Positions 56,443 to 64,000 of a DNA stretch of 64,000 bases are shown here, one piece after another (position 1 is the stretch's first letter; every line of letters starts with the position of its first letter). The position numbers were made by a program, and so were the translations under genes. The notes under the pieces are model-generated. The model ran no database searches, had not been told where the DNA came from, and was given only the letters and a program-made list of their open reading frames with translations. This stretch comes from Marinobacter szutsaonensis (lineage in GTDB: Bacteria > Pseudomonadota > Gammaproteobacteria > Pseudomonadales > Oleiphilaceae): contig NZ_BAAAFC010000001.1 in assembly GCF_039523335.1 (NCBI RefSeq), positions 434,001-498,000 of the forward strand, written 5' to 3'.

Positions 56443-57379
56443 TGTCTGAGCTCGTCGCCAATACCAGCAATCCGGGGAAGCTTGAAATCAGCACCACCAC
56501 ACCGTAGCCCACGCTGATGGCAACGCCCTGCTCCGCCGGCAAACCGGCCATCGGCCAGAGCACCGCTGCGGCCCCCTCCCGGACACCCCAGCCCGCGACC
56601 GTCAGAGGGATTACCATGCTCAGCAGCAGGAAACTCCCCAGGGCAGCCCAGAGCAACAAATCCACGACTCCGGTGACAAACCCGGCACTGATCGCCAGCA
56701 CGAGGAATACCGCCAGGTAGCTGGCGAGCACCAGGCACGAACTCAGCACCTGCACGGGCAATGCAGGCCATTGCCACAGGGCCAGCCGAAGGTGCTCGGC
56801 CAGGCGACGCAGATAGGCCGTCACCTTGCCTCCCGAACGGATCAGCCAGACGGCCGGCACAAGAATCACCAGGCTCACCGCTACCCATATCAGGACATTC
56901 CCGCTGCCCGCCCCGGTCGCGGGGACTTGCAGAGAACCGGAGAGGACCAAGCCAGCCAGGGAAACCGCCACAACCAGCGCCAGCGTCACCTGCCCGGACA
57001 ATCGCTCGATGGCCACCCCGTGGACCGCCGCCAGCCGTTGGCCCGTTTCCAGGCTGCTGCGCCAGGCGCGGTTTATATCGCCAGCCACGCCGCCGGGCAG
57101 AATCTGGTTGAGGAAGGTCGCCAGGTAATATTCGCGAACGGCTTGCCCCAGCGGCAACGACAGGCGCAACCGCGACAAGGTAAAGCGCCACCGCCACGCA
57201 GACACCACCACCTGCACGACGGTCAGCAGAAACAACGGCAGCAGAATCAATGGCGAGATGGTTCGCAGAACAGCCCAGATCCGGGCCTGATCCAGGTGCC
57301 AGAACACCACGCCAATCAGAGCCAGGGTCACCACCCAACGCAACATCAGGCGCAAACGATCAGGCATCCTGGCCATCAC
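56432..57379 (-). CDS. Flippase-like integral membrane protein (LPG synthase membrane-domain type)
   Basis: A 315-residue protein of the lysylphosphatidylglycerol synthase TM/UPF0104 family, with about eight membrane segments. YLATFLNQILPGGVAGDINR is the conserved family segment, and the C-part includes GWGVREGAAAVLW. Members translocate or bind lipids. The likely start is one of the ATGs at 57379, 57376 or 57367, each overlapping the upstream gene end. Last gene in the run dehydrogenase-PTPS-GT/methyltransferase-flippase. It may move a lipid-linked product across the membrane. Confidence 0.82.
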   Translation of the reverse strand: MMARMPDRLRLMLRWVVTLALIGVVFWHLDQARIWAVLRTISPLILLPLFLLTVVQVVVSAWRWRFTLSRLRLSLPLGQAVREYYLATFLNQILPGGVAGDINRAWRSSLETGQRLAAVHGVAIERLSGQVTLALVVAVSLAGLVLSGSLQVPATGAGSGNVLIWVAVSLVILVPAVWLIRSGGKVTAYLRRLAEHLRLALWQWPALPVQVLSSCLVLASYLAVFLVLAISAGFVTGVVDLLLWAALGSFLLLSMVIPLTVAGWGVREGAAAVLWPMAGLPAEQGVAISVGYGVVVLISSFPGLLVLATSSDINR

Positions 57380-59309
57380 GCCCTTCGCCGGGTAATGCCA
57401 GGAGGTCCTGGTGGGTGACCGTCACCCGCAACTCGCCCGCTGCAAGCTGGCCGAGACGACGCTCGAGCCAGGCATCCAGCCACGCCGATGCGGCCGGCGC
57501 CTGTTCGAGTGCCGCCCCCACCCAGCCACGCAGGAGGGATTCAACCGCTGCGGCATCATTCCGGTCGAGGTGCCAGGGACTGTCGTCGATGTGGACGGCG
57601 TAGCCCGTATCCTGAAGCAGCTGACGGAACCGGTTGGTGGCATCCGGCCCCAACGCGCTGCCACTGCCCTTATCCCGGTGCTGGTGGCCGTTGACCAGTT
57701 CTTTCAGCCTGGCGTCATCGGCATCGGGTGGAGACAGCTCGAAATCACCCGCATAGCTCAAGACCATAAGGACAGCCGCCTGCCGCCGGACCAAGGCCGT
57801 TGTGAGCGACCTCAGCCAGTCTTCGGAAACCAGGTCGATCAGAGCCGAGGCGGTCAGGAGATGAAGAGGCGTGGGCAACTGCTGTTCCATTTCGTCAGAG
57901 GTCAGCGTGAGGTTATGGCATACAACTGCCTGACCAATTTGCCTGAGCCGGGCCTCACCCAAAGCCAGCAACCCGGCGTCCTGCTCGATCAGGTGCCAAA
58001 CCCTGGGTACCCATAGCCTCGAAGAAAGATACAGTGAATTGGACGCGCGGCCGGAGCCGATATCGGCCATGACCGCGGGCTCGACTTCGGCGGCTCCCAC
58101 GGGGCTTTCGGTTTGCCGCTGGAGCCACTGATTCAGACGCCCGGTCAGCGCTTCGGAGCGAGCACGATGGTCCGCCGGCTCCCTCGCTTCAAGCCATTCC
58201 TTATCGAACAGGCTGTCAGGGGCCGGACCCAGCAGGCGCTGCAGAGCCGCCTGGAAGTCGGCCGCGGTATCCCGCCAACGCCGGGCACCTCCGGCAGCCG
58301 ACTCGGCGTACCTGCGCTCGTCCTGCAGTGTTTGGGGAGACACCAGCCAACGTTGCAGCTGATGTTTTAATGCCGTGGAATCTCCCGCCGGGTAGAGGGC
58401 TACGCCCTCCCGCCCGGTCATTCGGAACAGGGCTCCGCCATCGGAACAGATCACCGGCAGCCCCGCCGCCAGGGCTTCATCCACCGCCATGCCATAGCCT
58501 TCGTACAGCGAAGGAAAAACGAAGGCGTCTGCCTGGCTGTAACAGTCCGCCAGAGCATCTTCATGCAGTTCACCGGTCAGCTCAAAGCGATCGTCAAGGC
58601 CATGGGACGCGATCGCGCCCCGGACTCGGGTGGCGTATTCCCTATCCCGCTCTGTCGAGCCCACCAGAATGCAGCGCCAGGGCAAATCCGCAAGTTCGGA
58701 GAGTGCCTGCACCAGTTGATGCTGTGCCTTGCGGGGAGACAACTGGGCCACGCACAGGAGCAAGGGCACTTTCGCCATGGCAGGGCGGTGCCGGCGCCGG
58801 GTCAGAACCTCGATAAAAAGATCATCAATTCCCGGTTCAGCACTGCCAATCCGGGTAGACGGCACCCCGAAATCCGCCAGCCTTGTCCGGGTGTAGGGAC
58901 TGGTGGTAATCACGGCACGAACGTGCCCCAGGGCGTCACGTTCGCTGTTGAAAAACCATTCCCGGTCCGCCTCTGCCAGACCGGTCTCGTCTGCCAGCGG
59001 ATGATGCACCAGGGCCACCAGCTTCAGGCGGTCGGCGTGGCCCGCCACAACCTCCGGCAAACCGCCCATGGCCAGGCCATCGAGAACGACCACCTGGTTA
59101 TCAGGGCATTCGGCCAGAGCTCGATCCAGGGCAGTGGCGGCTTCGCAATCGGGATTCGGGAACTGTCCTGCCAGCCCGGTAACACCGGCGGAAACGCCCT
59201 GCTCGTTCAGGGCCCGGACCAGTTGACGGACATACCGGTAACCACCGGTGTTCTGGCCAGGATCTCCCGGAACCAGGAAGCGAATTTCCCGGAGATCAAA
59301 GGCCGGCAT
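57360..59309 (-). CDS. Glycosyltransferase family 4 fused to a SAM methyltransferase
   Basis: A 649-residue two-domain protein. Residues 1-360 are a GT-B glycosyltransferase: [20 protein letters not shown] at the start and [23 protein letters not shown] with E-x7-E near 255. After a linker, residues about 410-640 are a class I methyltransferase: [15 protein letters not shown] (motif I) and [17 protein letters not shown]. It begins inside the end of the PTPS-like gene (14-bp overlap), so expression is tightly coupled. Fusion implies that one product is both glycosylated and methylated. Acceptor unknown. Confidence 0.87.
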   Translation of the reverse strand: MPAFDLREIRFLVPGDPGQNTGGYRYVRQLVRALNEQGVSAGVTGLAGQFPNPDCEAATALDRALAECPDNQVVVLDGLAMGGLPEVVAGHADRLKLVALVHHPLADETGLAEADREWFFNSERDALGHVRAVITTSPYTRTRLADFGVPSTRIGSAEPGIDDLFIEVLTRRRHRPAMAKVPLLLCVAQLSPRKAQHQLVQALSELADLPWRCILVGSTERDREYATRVRGAIASHGLDDRFELTGELHEDALADCYSQADAFVFPSLYEGYGMAVDEALAAGLPVICSDGGALFRMTGREGVALYPAGDSTALKHQLQRWLVSPQTLQDERRYAESAAGGARRWRDTAADFQAALQRLLGPAPDSLFDKEWLEAREPADHRARSEALTGRLNQWLQRQTESPVGAAEVEPAVMADIGSGRASNSLYLSSRLWVPRVWHLIEQDAGLLALGEARLRQIGQAVVCHNLTLTSDEMEQQLPTPLHLLTASALIDLVSEDWLRSLTTALVRRQAAVLMVLSYAGDFELSPPDADDARLKELVNGHQHRDKGSGSALGPDATNRFRQLLQDTGYAVHIDDSPWHLDRNDAAAVESLLRGWVGAALEQAPAASAWLDAWLERRLGQLAAGELRVTVTHQDLLALPGEGRDGQDA

Positions 59310-59694
59310 GGTAGCTCGCGTGGGCCACGTGGGACTCGGACAGGGTCACCTTCATGCCGGATATCTCCCTGGCGCCCTCCCCGAGCTTGCCGGCATGGAT
59401 AGCAGAGGCCATGCGGTCAAAGACCACGCCGGCCATGAATTCGGTGGTGGTGTTACGCCCCCGGAACGCCTCGATCTCATCAAGATTCTGCATGTTGAAT
59501 TCGGCCAGCACGTCCTTCAGTACCTGCGAGGCCAGACCGATATCCACCACCAGATCGTCCTGATCGAGCTGCCGGCGCTCGAACGTGACGTCCACCACGT
59601 AGGTAGCACCGTGCAGCTTCTGCGCCGGTCCGAATATTTCACCGTGGAAGCTGTGGGCAATCATCATATGGTCCCGGACAGTGAGGCTGAACAT
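59296..59694 (-). CDS. PTPS/QueD-like protein with altered active site
   Basis: A 132-residue member of the 6-pyruvoyltetrahydropterin synthase/QueD family. It keeps AHSFH (residues 13-17), [13 protein letters not shown] (27-39), VVDIG (49-53), NTTTEFMA and a C-terminal Glu (120). The catalytic Cys before the LHGH motif is missing, the second zinc His of LHGH is Ala30, and the later Asp-His pair is Asn67-Met68. Family chemistry is therefore unlikely in its usual form; a binding role or a changed reaction is more probable. It sits 25 bp after the dehydrogenase gene in the operon. Confidence 0.85.
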   Translation of the reverse strand: MFSLTVRDHMMIAHSFHGEIFGPAQKLHGATYVVDVTFERRQLDQDDLVVDIGLASQVLKDVLAEFNMQNLDEIEAFRGRNTTTEFMAGVVFDRMASAIHAGKLGEGAREISGMKVTLSESHVAHASYHAGL

Positions 59695-59719
59695 GGGAGC
59701 TCCTTGTTGGTTGGGTCAG

Positions 59720-60694
59720 TCAGTAGACGATACGGTGGCAGAGCGTATCCCTGCCGTCAGAGAGGATTCGGGCCATGGTTTCCGGCATGACATCAAACGG
59801 AGATTCTCCGGAAATCAGCGCATCGAGGCTCGAGTCGCGCAGCAACGACAGGGCCAACTCCAGTCGCTGGCCATGGTTCCAGCGCGGTTGCCGCTGCGGG
59901 GGTATCTGCCCCACCTGGCTGGATCGTATCTGCAATCGTCGGGAGTGGAACTGACCACCCAGCGGAACGGGCACCGGCTGGTCCCCGTACCAGCTCATCT
60001 CGATAACCAGCCCCTCGGTTCCGGCTGCTGCAAGCGCCGTTTCCAGGCCAGACGGGTGGCCGCTGGTGTGAAACACCACATCGTGGTCGTCCCGTTCCAG
60101 GGCCACGCCGAAGTCCAGCCCCAGTCTTTTTGCAGCGGCTTCCCGGCCGGGGTTGGTGTCAATCACCGTCACGCGGGTGCCCGGAATCTGGTTTGCCAGC
60201 CAGCCAACGAGCAAACCCACCACGCCGAGCCCGATAACGACAATTCGGTCGCCGATTCCCGGGCTGGCATCCCACAGGCCATTGATTGCCGTCTCCATGT
60301 TTGCCGCCAGGACCGCGCGCTCCACCGGCAATCCATCGGGCAACAGCGTCACTGCTGAGACTGGCACCGTGTAGCGAGACTGGTGGGGGTACAAACAGAA
60401 TACCGGCCTGCCGATCAACTCTGTGGGGCCGTCGACAACCTCGCCGACACTGGCATAGCCGTACTTCACCGGAAACGGATAATCGCCCTCCTGGAACGGG
60501 GCCCGCATCCTCTGGTATTCGCTCTCGGGAACACGGCCGTTGAAAACCAGGGATTCGGTACCGCGGCTCACACCCGAATAGAGTGCCCGTACCGTGACCA
60601 TACCGGACGTATTTTTCTCCGCCCTATCGACCGGGACCGGACGTAGCTCCCCGAGACCGGGCGCAACACTCCAGAATGCTTTTACATCAGGCAA
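59720..60694 (-). CDS. Medium-chain dehydrogenase/reductase (zinc-type alcohol dehydrogenase fold)
   Basis: A 324-residue MDR protein. ALYSGVSRGTESLVF and YPFPVKYGYASVGEV form the N-terminal catalytic domain; IVVIGLGVVGLLVGWLA is the NAD(P)-binding GxGxxG loop. The usual structural-zinc cysteines are absent. The SGVSRGTE subgroup includes bacteriochlorophyll BchC-like and unassigned oxidoreductases. It heads the leftward run that includes the PTPS-like and GT/methyltransferase genes, divergent from the CDP-alcohol transferase gene. Substrate unknown. Confidence 0.82.
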   Translation of the reverse strand: MPDVKAFWSVAPGLGELRPVPVDRAEKNTSGMVTVRALYSGVSRGTESLVFNGRVPESEYQRMRAPFQEGDYPFPVKYGYASVGEVVDGPTELIGRPVFCLYPHQSRYTVPVSAVTLLPDGLPVERAVLAANMETAINGLWDASPGIGDRIVVIGLGVVGLLVGWLANQIPGTRVTVIDTNPGREAAAKRLGLDFGVALERDDHDVVFHTSGHPSGLETALAAAGTEGLVIEMSWYGDQPVPVPLGGQFHSRRLQIRSSQVGQIPPQRQPRWNHGQRLELALSLLRDSSLDALISGESPFDVMPETMARILSDGRDTLCHRIVY

Positions 60695-60842
60695 TTACTA
60701 TCCTCCATTTAAGCTGGCATTCCCCGGCCATGGGGCTTTGGCGGTCCGATCTGCCCCCTCCATCGTAAGCAAGAACAGGCCATGCAAACTATAGTCATAG
60801 TTGACCGGACTAACCTAGAAACCTATACGCTGGAGACCGGTT

Positions 60843-61571
60843 ATGGATTCCTGTCCACAATCCCGGCAAAACCCGATTCCGCTCTGGCTGGACCTAACTT
60901 TCGGCATGGTGGTCACCCTGGTGCTCGCCATGACCGCCACCTCACTGCTTCATCTGCCCGGATCAGCGGTAGCCATCGCGGCGGTCCTGCAGGGGGCCAT
61001 TACTGCTCTGGTCGTGCGCTTCTGGGCCACACAGGCAGATTTTGGCTGGGCCAACCGAGCCACCCTTCTGCGGGCAACACTGGTGGTGGTGCTTCTGGCC
61101 CTGATTCCCTGGCTTGGCCAGCTTGAGAGCTGGCTCTGGGACTATGCCATCATGGCGCTACTGGCGCTTGTCCTGGATGGCGTGGACGGCAAGCTTGCCC
61201 GCGCTACTGGCAACAATACTGCCTTTGGCGCACGTTTCGATATGGAACTGGACGCCCTGTTCATCCTGGGACTGAGTCTTGCTGTTCTTGTCCTCGGCAA
61301 GGCCGGTCCCTGGGTACTTGCCCTTGGCCTGATGCGGTATGCCTTTGTCGCTGCCTCGTGGTTCTGGCCATGGCTCAACGGCCCCCTGCCGGAGAGTTTT
61401 CGCCGGAAAACCGTGTGTGTATGGCAGATCGTCACCTTGATGGTCGCCCTGCTCCCTCCGGTTCCGGATGGTTTCGCAAACCTGACACTGGCCACGGCAT
61501 TGGTGCTGCTTGGCTGGTCGTTTCTGGTGGATATCCGCGGGCTTTATCAAAGGAGATACAGCTATGAGTAA
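60843..61571 (+). CDS. CDP-alcohol phosphatidyltransferase family protein
   Basis: A 242-residue inner-membrane enzyme with about six membrane segments. The catalytic pattern DG-x2-AR-x8-G-x3-D-x3-D is seen as DGKLAR, then G, then RFDMELD near residues 114-140. It joins an alcohol to a CDP-activated lipid or sugar alcohol. GGAG seven bases before ATG 60843 supports the start. It is divergent from the dehydrogenase gene; the promoters of both are in the 148-bp spacer. It may add a lipid anchor to the product of the neighbouring enzymes. Confidence 0.88.
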   Translation: MDSCPQSRQNPIPLWLDLTFGMVVTLVLAMTATSLLHLPGSAVAIAAVLQGAITALVVRFWATQADFGWANRATLLRATLVVVLLALIPWLGQLESWLWDYAIMALLALVLDGVDGKLARATGNNTAFGARFDMELDALFILGLSLAVLVLGKAGPWVLALGLMRYAFVAASWFWPWLNGPLPESFRRKTVCVWQIVTLMVALLPPVPDGFANLTLATALVLLGWSFLVDIRGLYQRRYSYE

Positions 61572-62175
61572 CCCTCGTTACCTGACGGGCACCGCACTCG
61601 GTGCATCGATTTTTACCACGTTTCTGGTCACACCACTGGCACAGGCGGAGCCAACAACGTTTACCGTGGATGACGAGCACTTTTCCATGGCCTTCGAGAT
61701 CATGCATGTCGGCTATGCGCCGGTAATGGGCATGTTCCGGGAAGTCGAGGGCCAGTTCGTCTACGACGAGGAAGCCCGCGAGCTGTCATCCGGCAAACTG
61801 GTGTTCAAGAGTGACAGCGTCTTTACCAACCACAAAAAACGGGACAATCACCTGCGGGATGATGATTTCCTGAATTCCTCCGAGTACCCCAATATCACGT
61901 TCAACGTCACAGACTTCGAAACCACGGGGGAGAATACCGGCAAGGTGACCGGTGATCTGACCATGCTCGGAGAGACCAACCCCGTTACGCTGGATGTCAC
62001 CCTGAACAAGGCGGCGGTGTACCCTTTCGGCCACGAGAAATACACCCTCGGCATCAGCGCAATGACCACACTCAAGCGCAGCGACTGGGGCATGACCTAC
62101 GGCCTGGACCCGGCCATGGTGGGGGATGAAGTTACCCTGCGATTCGGCTTTGAGGCCTACACCGACGGTGATTGA
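61564..62175 (+). CDS. YceI-family secreted protein
   Basis: A 203-residue periplasmic protein with a signal peptide ending near LAQAEP. The YceI lipocalin-like barrel is shown by FTVDDEHFSMAFEIMHVGYAP, SVFTNHKKRDNHLRDDDFLNSSEYPNITF and GDLTMLGETNPVTLDVTLNK. YceI proteins bind isoprenoid or other hydrophobic molecules. AAGGAG lies at good distance before ATG 61564, which overlaps the upstream gene by eight bases, so the two are coupled. Carrying a lipophilic product of the cluster is inference. Confidence 0.9.
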   Translation: MSNPRYLTGTALGASIFTTFLVTPLAQAEPTTFTVDDEHFSMAFEIMHVGYAPVMGMFREVEGQFVYDEEARELSSGKLVFKSDSVFTNHKKRDNHLRDDDFLNSSEYPNITFNVTDFETTGENTGKVTGDLTMLGETNPVTLDVTLNKAAVYPFGHEKYTLGISAMTTLKRSDWGMTYGLDPAMVGDEVTLRFGFEAYTDGD

Positions 62176-62324
62176 CTTGTACCCCGCCACTTTGTGAACT
62201 TCTGCACATTTCAGACACATTTCGTTACATTTTCTGATCAATCTTTTGCCGGTCCGCACTGCGGGCCGGTATGTTTATTGTCCAATAGAATTGCATCCAA
62301 ACAACAAGAACAGGGAATCCGGGC

Positions 62325-63389
62325 ATGGCCGGAAAGGCACTTCTTATCGTGGCTGTCGTATCGGCATCGGTGGCGGGCACGGCGGCGCTGCTGTCCGCCG
62401 ACAACCGGGGAAGTTTCCTCTGGTCTGCCGGGCCGGCAGTCACATCCGCCAAACCGCCAGAAACCCACGGCCGGGCTAAAAATGCAGCAGTAAAACCGAC
62501 CGCTGACGTCAAAGCGCCCGCCGCATCCGTGCTTGGCGTCGCCTTCGCCAGTGCCGCCGATCAATACGGCCAGACCGTCCGCTATCCCCCCTGGTCGGTC
62601 CCCCTGACCAGGGAACAGGCCGAGGCCTACAACGGCAATCACTATCAGCCGGTCTCCCTGCCCCTGGACGGCGACGGTCAGTTTACCGTCAGCCTGGACA
62701 AGTACCGGTTTACCGAGGGCGACACCATTGTCATCGCGGCCTCCCTGCAGGGCCCGCAGGTGTTTGGCGATCAGCTCAGCGCCACCCTGGAACCAGCCAA
62801 TGAACGCAAAACCGTTGCCTCCACGCAACTACAGGCAGAGGGCAAGGGTTACTACGAAGGCACCCTGGCGGCTGAACAGGATCCCGGTGAGTACCGCCTG
62901 ATCGTGGAGGCCAGCGTGGACGGCAGGTCGGTGCGCCATGCCAGCAGCCTGACTATCGAACCGTTTCTGGGCGATTTGCACGGGCTCGACAGCGCCTATG
63001 TCAGCAATAACAACCTGGTCCTGCCGCTGAAATTCTCACCGAAACATGAAGGCTTCTATGCCTTTTCCGCACAACTGTTCAATGGCAATGCGCCCATTGC
63101 GCAACTGCAGGCAGAGAAGCGGCTGAGTACCGGCAAACAGACGATCGAATTCCGGGCCCACGGAACCGTCCTGGCCAACCGTTCGATCTCTGGACAACTT
63201 CAGCTGCGCCACATCCAGATACGCCAATTACCCGCCAGGCCTGGTGACCGGACTCACTACGGCTTCGGACCGGAAGACGGCTACCGCTTCTCGCCGCCGG
63301 ATCTCGATGATCTGACTGACACACCGGCGGCGAACCCCGAATCAGAACAACGGGCAGCCCTGCTCAGGAAGCTGGCCGACAAGTTCTGA
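62325..63389 (+). CDS. Exported protein of unknown function next to lipase
   Basis: A 354-residue protein with an N-terminal hydrophobic anchor (ALLIVAVVSASVAGTAALL), an Ala/Pro/Lys-rich linker and beta-rich domains (about 115-300). The middle part resembles DUF4785-type proteins by eye. The C-terminus is a charged helix (RAALLRKLADKF). AGGGA before ATG 62325 supports the start. The downstream gene encodes a secreted lipase, so a chaperone or accessory role for lipase secretion is possible but unproven. Confidence 0.62.
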   Translation: MAGKALLIVAVVSASVAGTAALLSADNRGSFLWSAGPAVTSAKPPETHGRAKNAAVKPTADVKAPAASVLGVAFASAADQYGQTVRYPPWSVPLTREQAEAYNGNHYQPVSLPLDGDGQFTVSLDKYRFTEGDTIVIAASLQGPQVFGDQLSATLEPANERKTVASTQLQAEGKGYYEGTLAAEQDPGEYRLIVEASVDGRSVRHASSLTIEPFLGDLHGLDSAYVSNNNLVLPLKFSPKHEGFYAFSAQLFNGNAPIAQLQAEKRLSTGKQTIEFRAHGTVLANRSISGQLQLRHIQIRQLPARPGDRTHYGFGPEDGYRFSPPDLDDLTDTPAANPESEQRAALLRKLADKF

Positions 63390-63494
63390 CCGCAGGGCCA
63401 CGGACCCTGCACCGGCTGACGCCGGGCTGTACCGCCGAAAACAGCGGATAAACGTCTTTTGACAACAATAATTCAGCAAAGACGGAGCAACACC

Positions 63495-64000
63495 ATGACA
63501 ACAAGAACGCAACGAAGTGCCTGCAAGACCGGGCTGGCCATCGCCATGGTCGGTAGCCTGTTCACCGGTTCCGCCCAAGCCCAGCTGGGCGGCCACAACG
63601 TCATTCTCGTCCACGGTTTCATGATGGACGATCTCTCTGACCCGCCTGCCAGCTTCGAAGAGGTCCAACAGGCCGGTGCGGATAACTGGCGGGATTTCTG
63701 GCTCAGCCGCGCGGAAGCCCGCATCGACTGGGCCAGCAATGGCAGGGTCGAGGGAACCATTGCTCAACAGGCCTACCAGCAGCTGCGCGAAATCAGCCAG
63801 CAGGGTCTGTGCAACAACTACTGCATCCTGGTGACCCACTCCACCGGTGATCTTGTCACCCGGTACCTGCTCGAAAACCAGGCCCGCTGGCTGCAGTCCG
63901 AGGGATTGGCTCCCCTGAAAATCCTCACCAGTATCGACCTGGCCGGTGCCGGTGGCGGCACGGAACTGGCGGACCTTGCCATGAGCATTGCCTACAACGA
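63495..64000 (+). CDS. Secreted alpha/beta hydrolase, lipase-like (3' truncated by window edge)
   Basis: The first 168 codons are visible. A signal peptide ends at GSAQA (about residue 30). NVILVHGFMMDD contains the oxyanion HG motif near residue 40 and ILVTHSTGDLVTRYLL contains the nucleophile Ser as HSTGD near 115. This suits secreted lipases or esterases with atypical His-Ser-x-Gly. CGGAG upstream supports ATG 63495. The gene runs off the window end. It may be paired with the protein at 62325. Confidence 0.82.
   Translation, partial: MTTRTQRSACKTGLAIAMVGSLFTGSAQAQLGGHNVILVHGFMMDDLSDPPASFEEVQQAGADNWRDFWLSRAEARIDWASNGRVEGTIAQQAYQQLREISQQGLCNNYCILVTHSTGDLVTRYLLENQARWLQSEGLAPLKILTSIDLAGAGGGTELADLAMSIAYN

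Noticed and set aside
1..64000. tRNA, rRNA and known riboswitches
   Set aside because: No convincing cloverleaf, rRNA core sequence or riboswitch-like leader was found by reading.

Overview
The window looks like a chromosomal segment of a marine gammaproteobacterium, most like Marinobacter. This rests on family content (complete acnD/prpF-type methylcitrate operon, opgG/opgH glucan genes, an exosortase-A-style exopolysaccharide module), on the GC-rich coding of the right half, and on families of intergenic palindromes. No rRNA or tRNA gene was found, so the genus is an inference.

Layout. (1) 1-4264: end of what may be a natural-product or peptide-tailoring cluster on the + strand: CocE-type hydrolase (cut by the window edge), TIGR04325-type methyltransferase, Sfp/EntD-type phosphopantetheinyl transferase and a JmjC/cupin-like oxygenase. 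(2) 4654-37998: a large exopolysaccharide locus. Its conserved part (28837-37998, - strand) carries the module usually linked to exosortase A: initiating sugar transferase, export lipoprotein, chain-length protein, tyrosine-kinase-like ATPase, outer-membrane barrel, polysaccharide deacetylase, FemAB and GNAT proteins. Its variable part (about 6.7-28.8 kb) holds glycosyltransferases, an ABC flippase, a CapK-like adenylate-forming enzyme, an O-antigen-ligase-like polymerase, a low-molecular-weight tyrosine phosphatase, an ATP-grasp enzyme and two NodB deacetylases. Much of it is AT-rich, and it contains a decayed IS66-type transposase gene. No exosortase or PEP-CTERM substrate is visible. (3) 38242-46944: the prpR-prpB-prpC-acnD-prpF-prpD methylcitrate operon, whose spacers hold nine 30-nt palindromes in three sequence classes. 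(4) 47053-53883: osmoregulated periplasmic glucan genes (opgG, a small ORF, opgH, an opgD-like gene) preceded by an outer-membrane barrel gene; galU, which makes the UDP-glucose substrate, lies next to them in the opposite direction. (5) 55021-62175: an HTH gene, then a little-known set: RibD-C reductase, membrane flippase-like protein, glycosyltransferase-methyltransferase fusion, degenerate PTPS/QueD homologue, medium-chain dehydrogenase, CDP-alcohol phosphatidyltransferase and YceI protein. It may make a pterin- or pyrimidine-related glycoconjugate or lipid, and it is the best candidate here for an undescribed system. (6) 62325-64000: a secreted or membrane-anchored protein of unknown function and the start of a secreted lipase, cut by the window edge.

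The polysaccharide locus shows damage: the initiating transferase is split by a frameshift, and the tyrosine-kinase-like protein lacks the Walker A lysine. The surface polymer may therefore be switched off, made differently, or depend on genes elsewhere.
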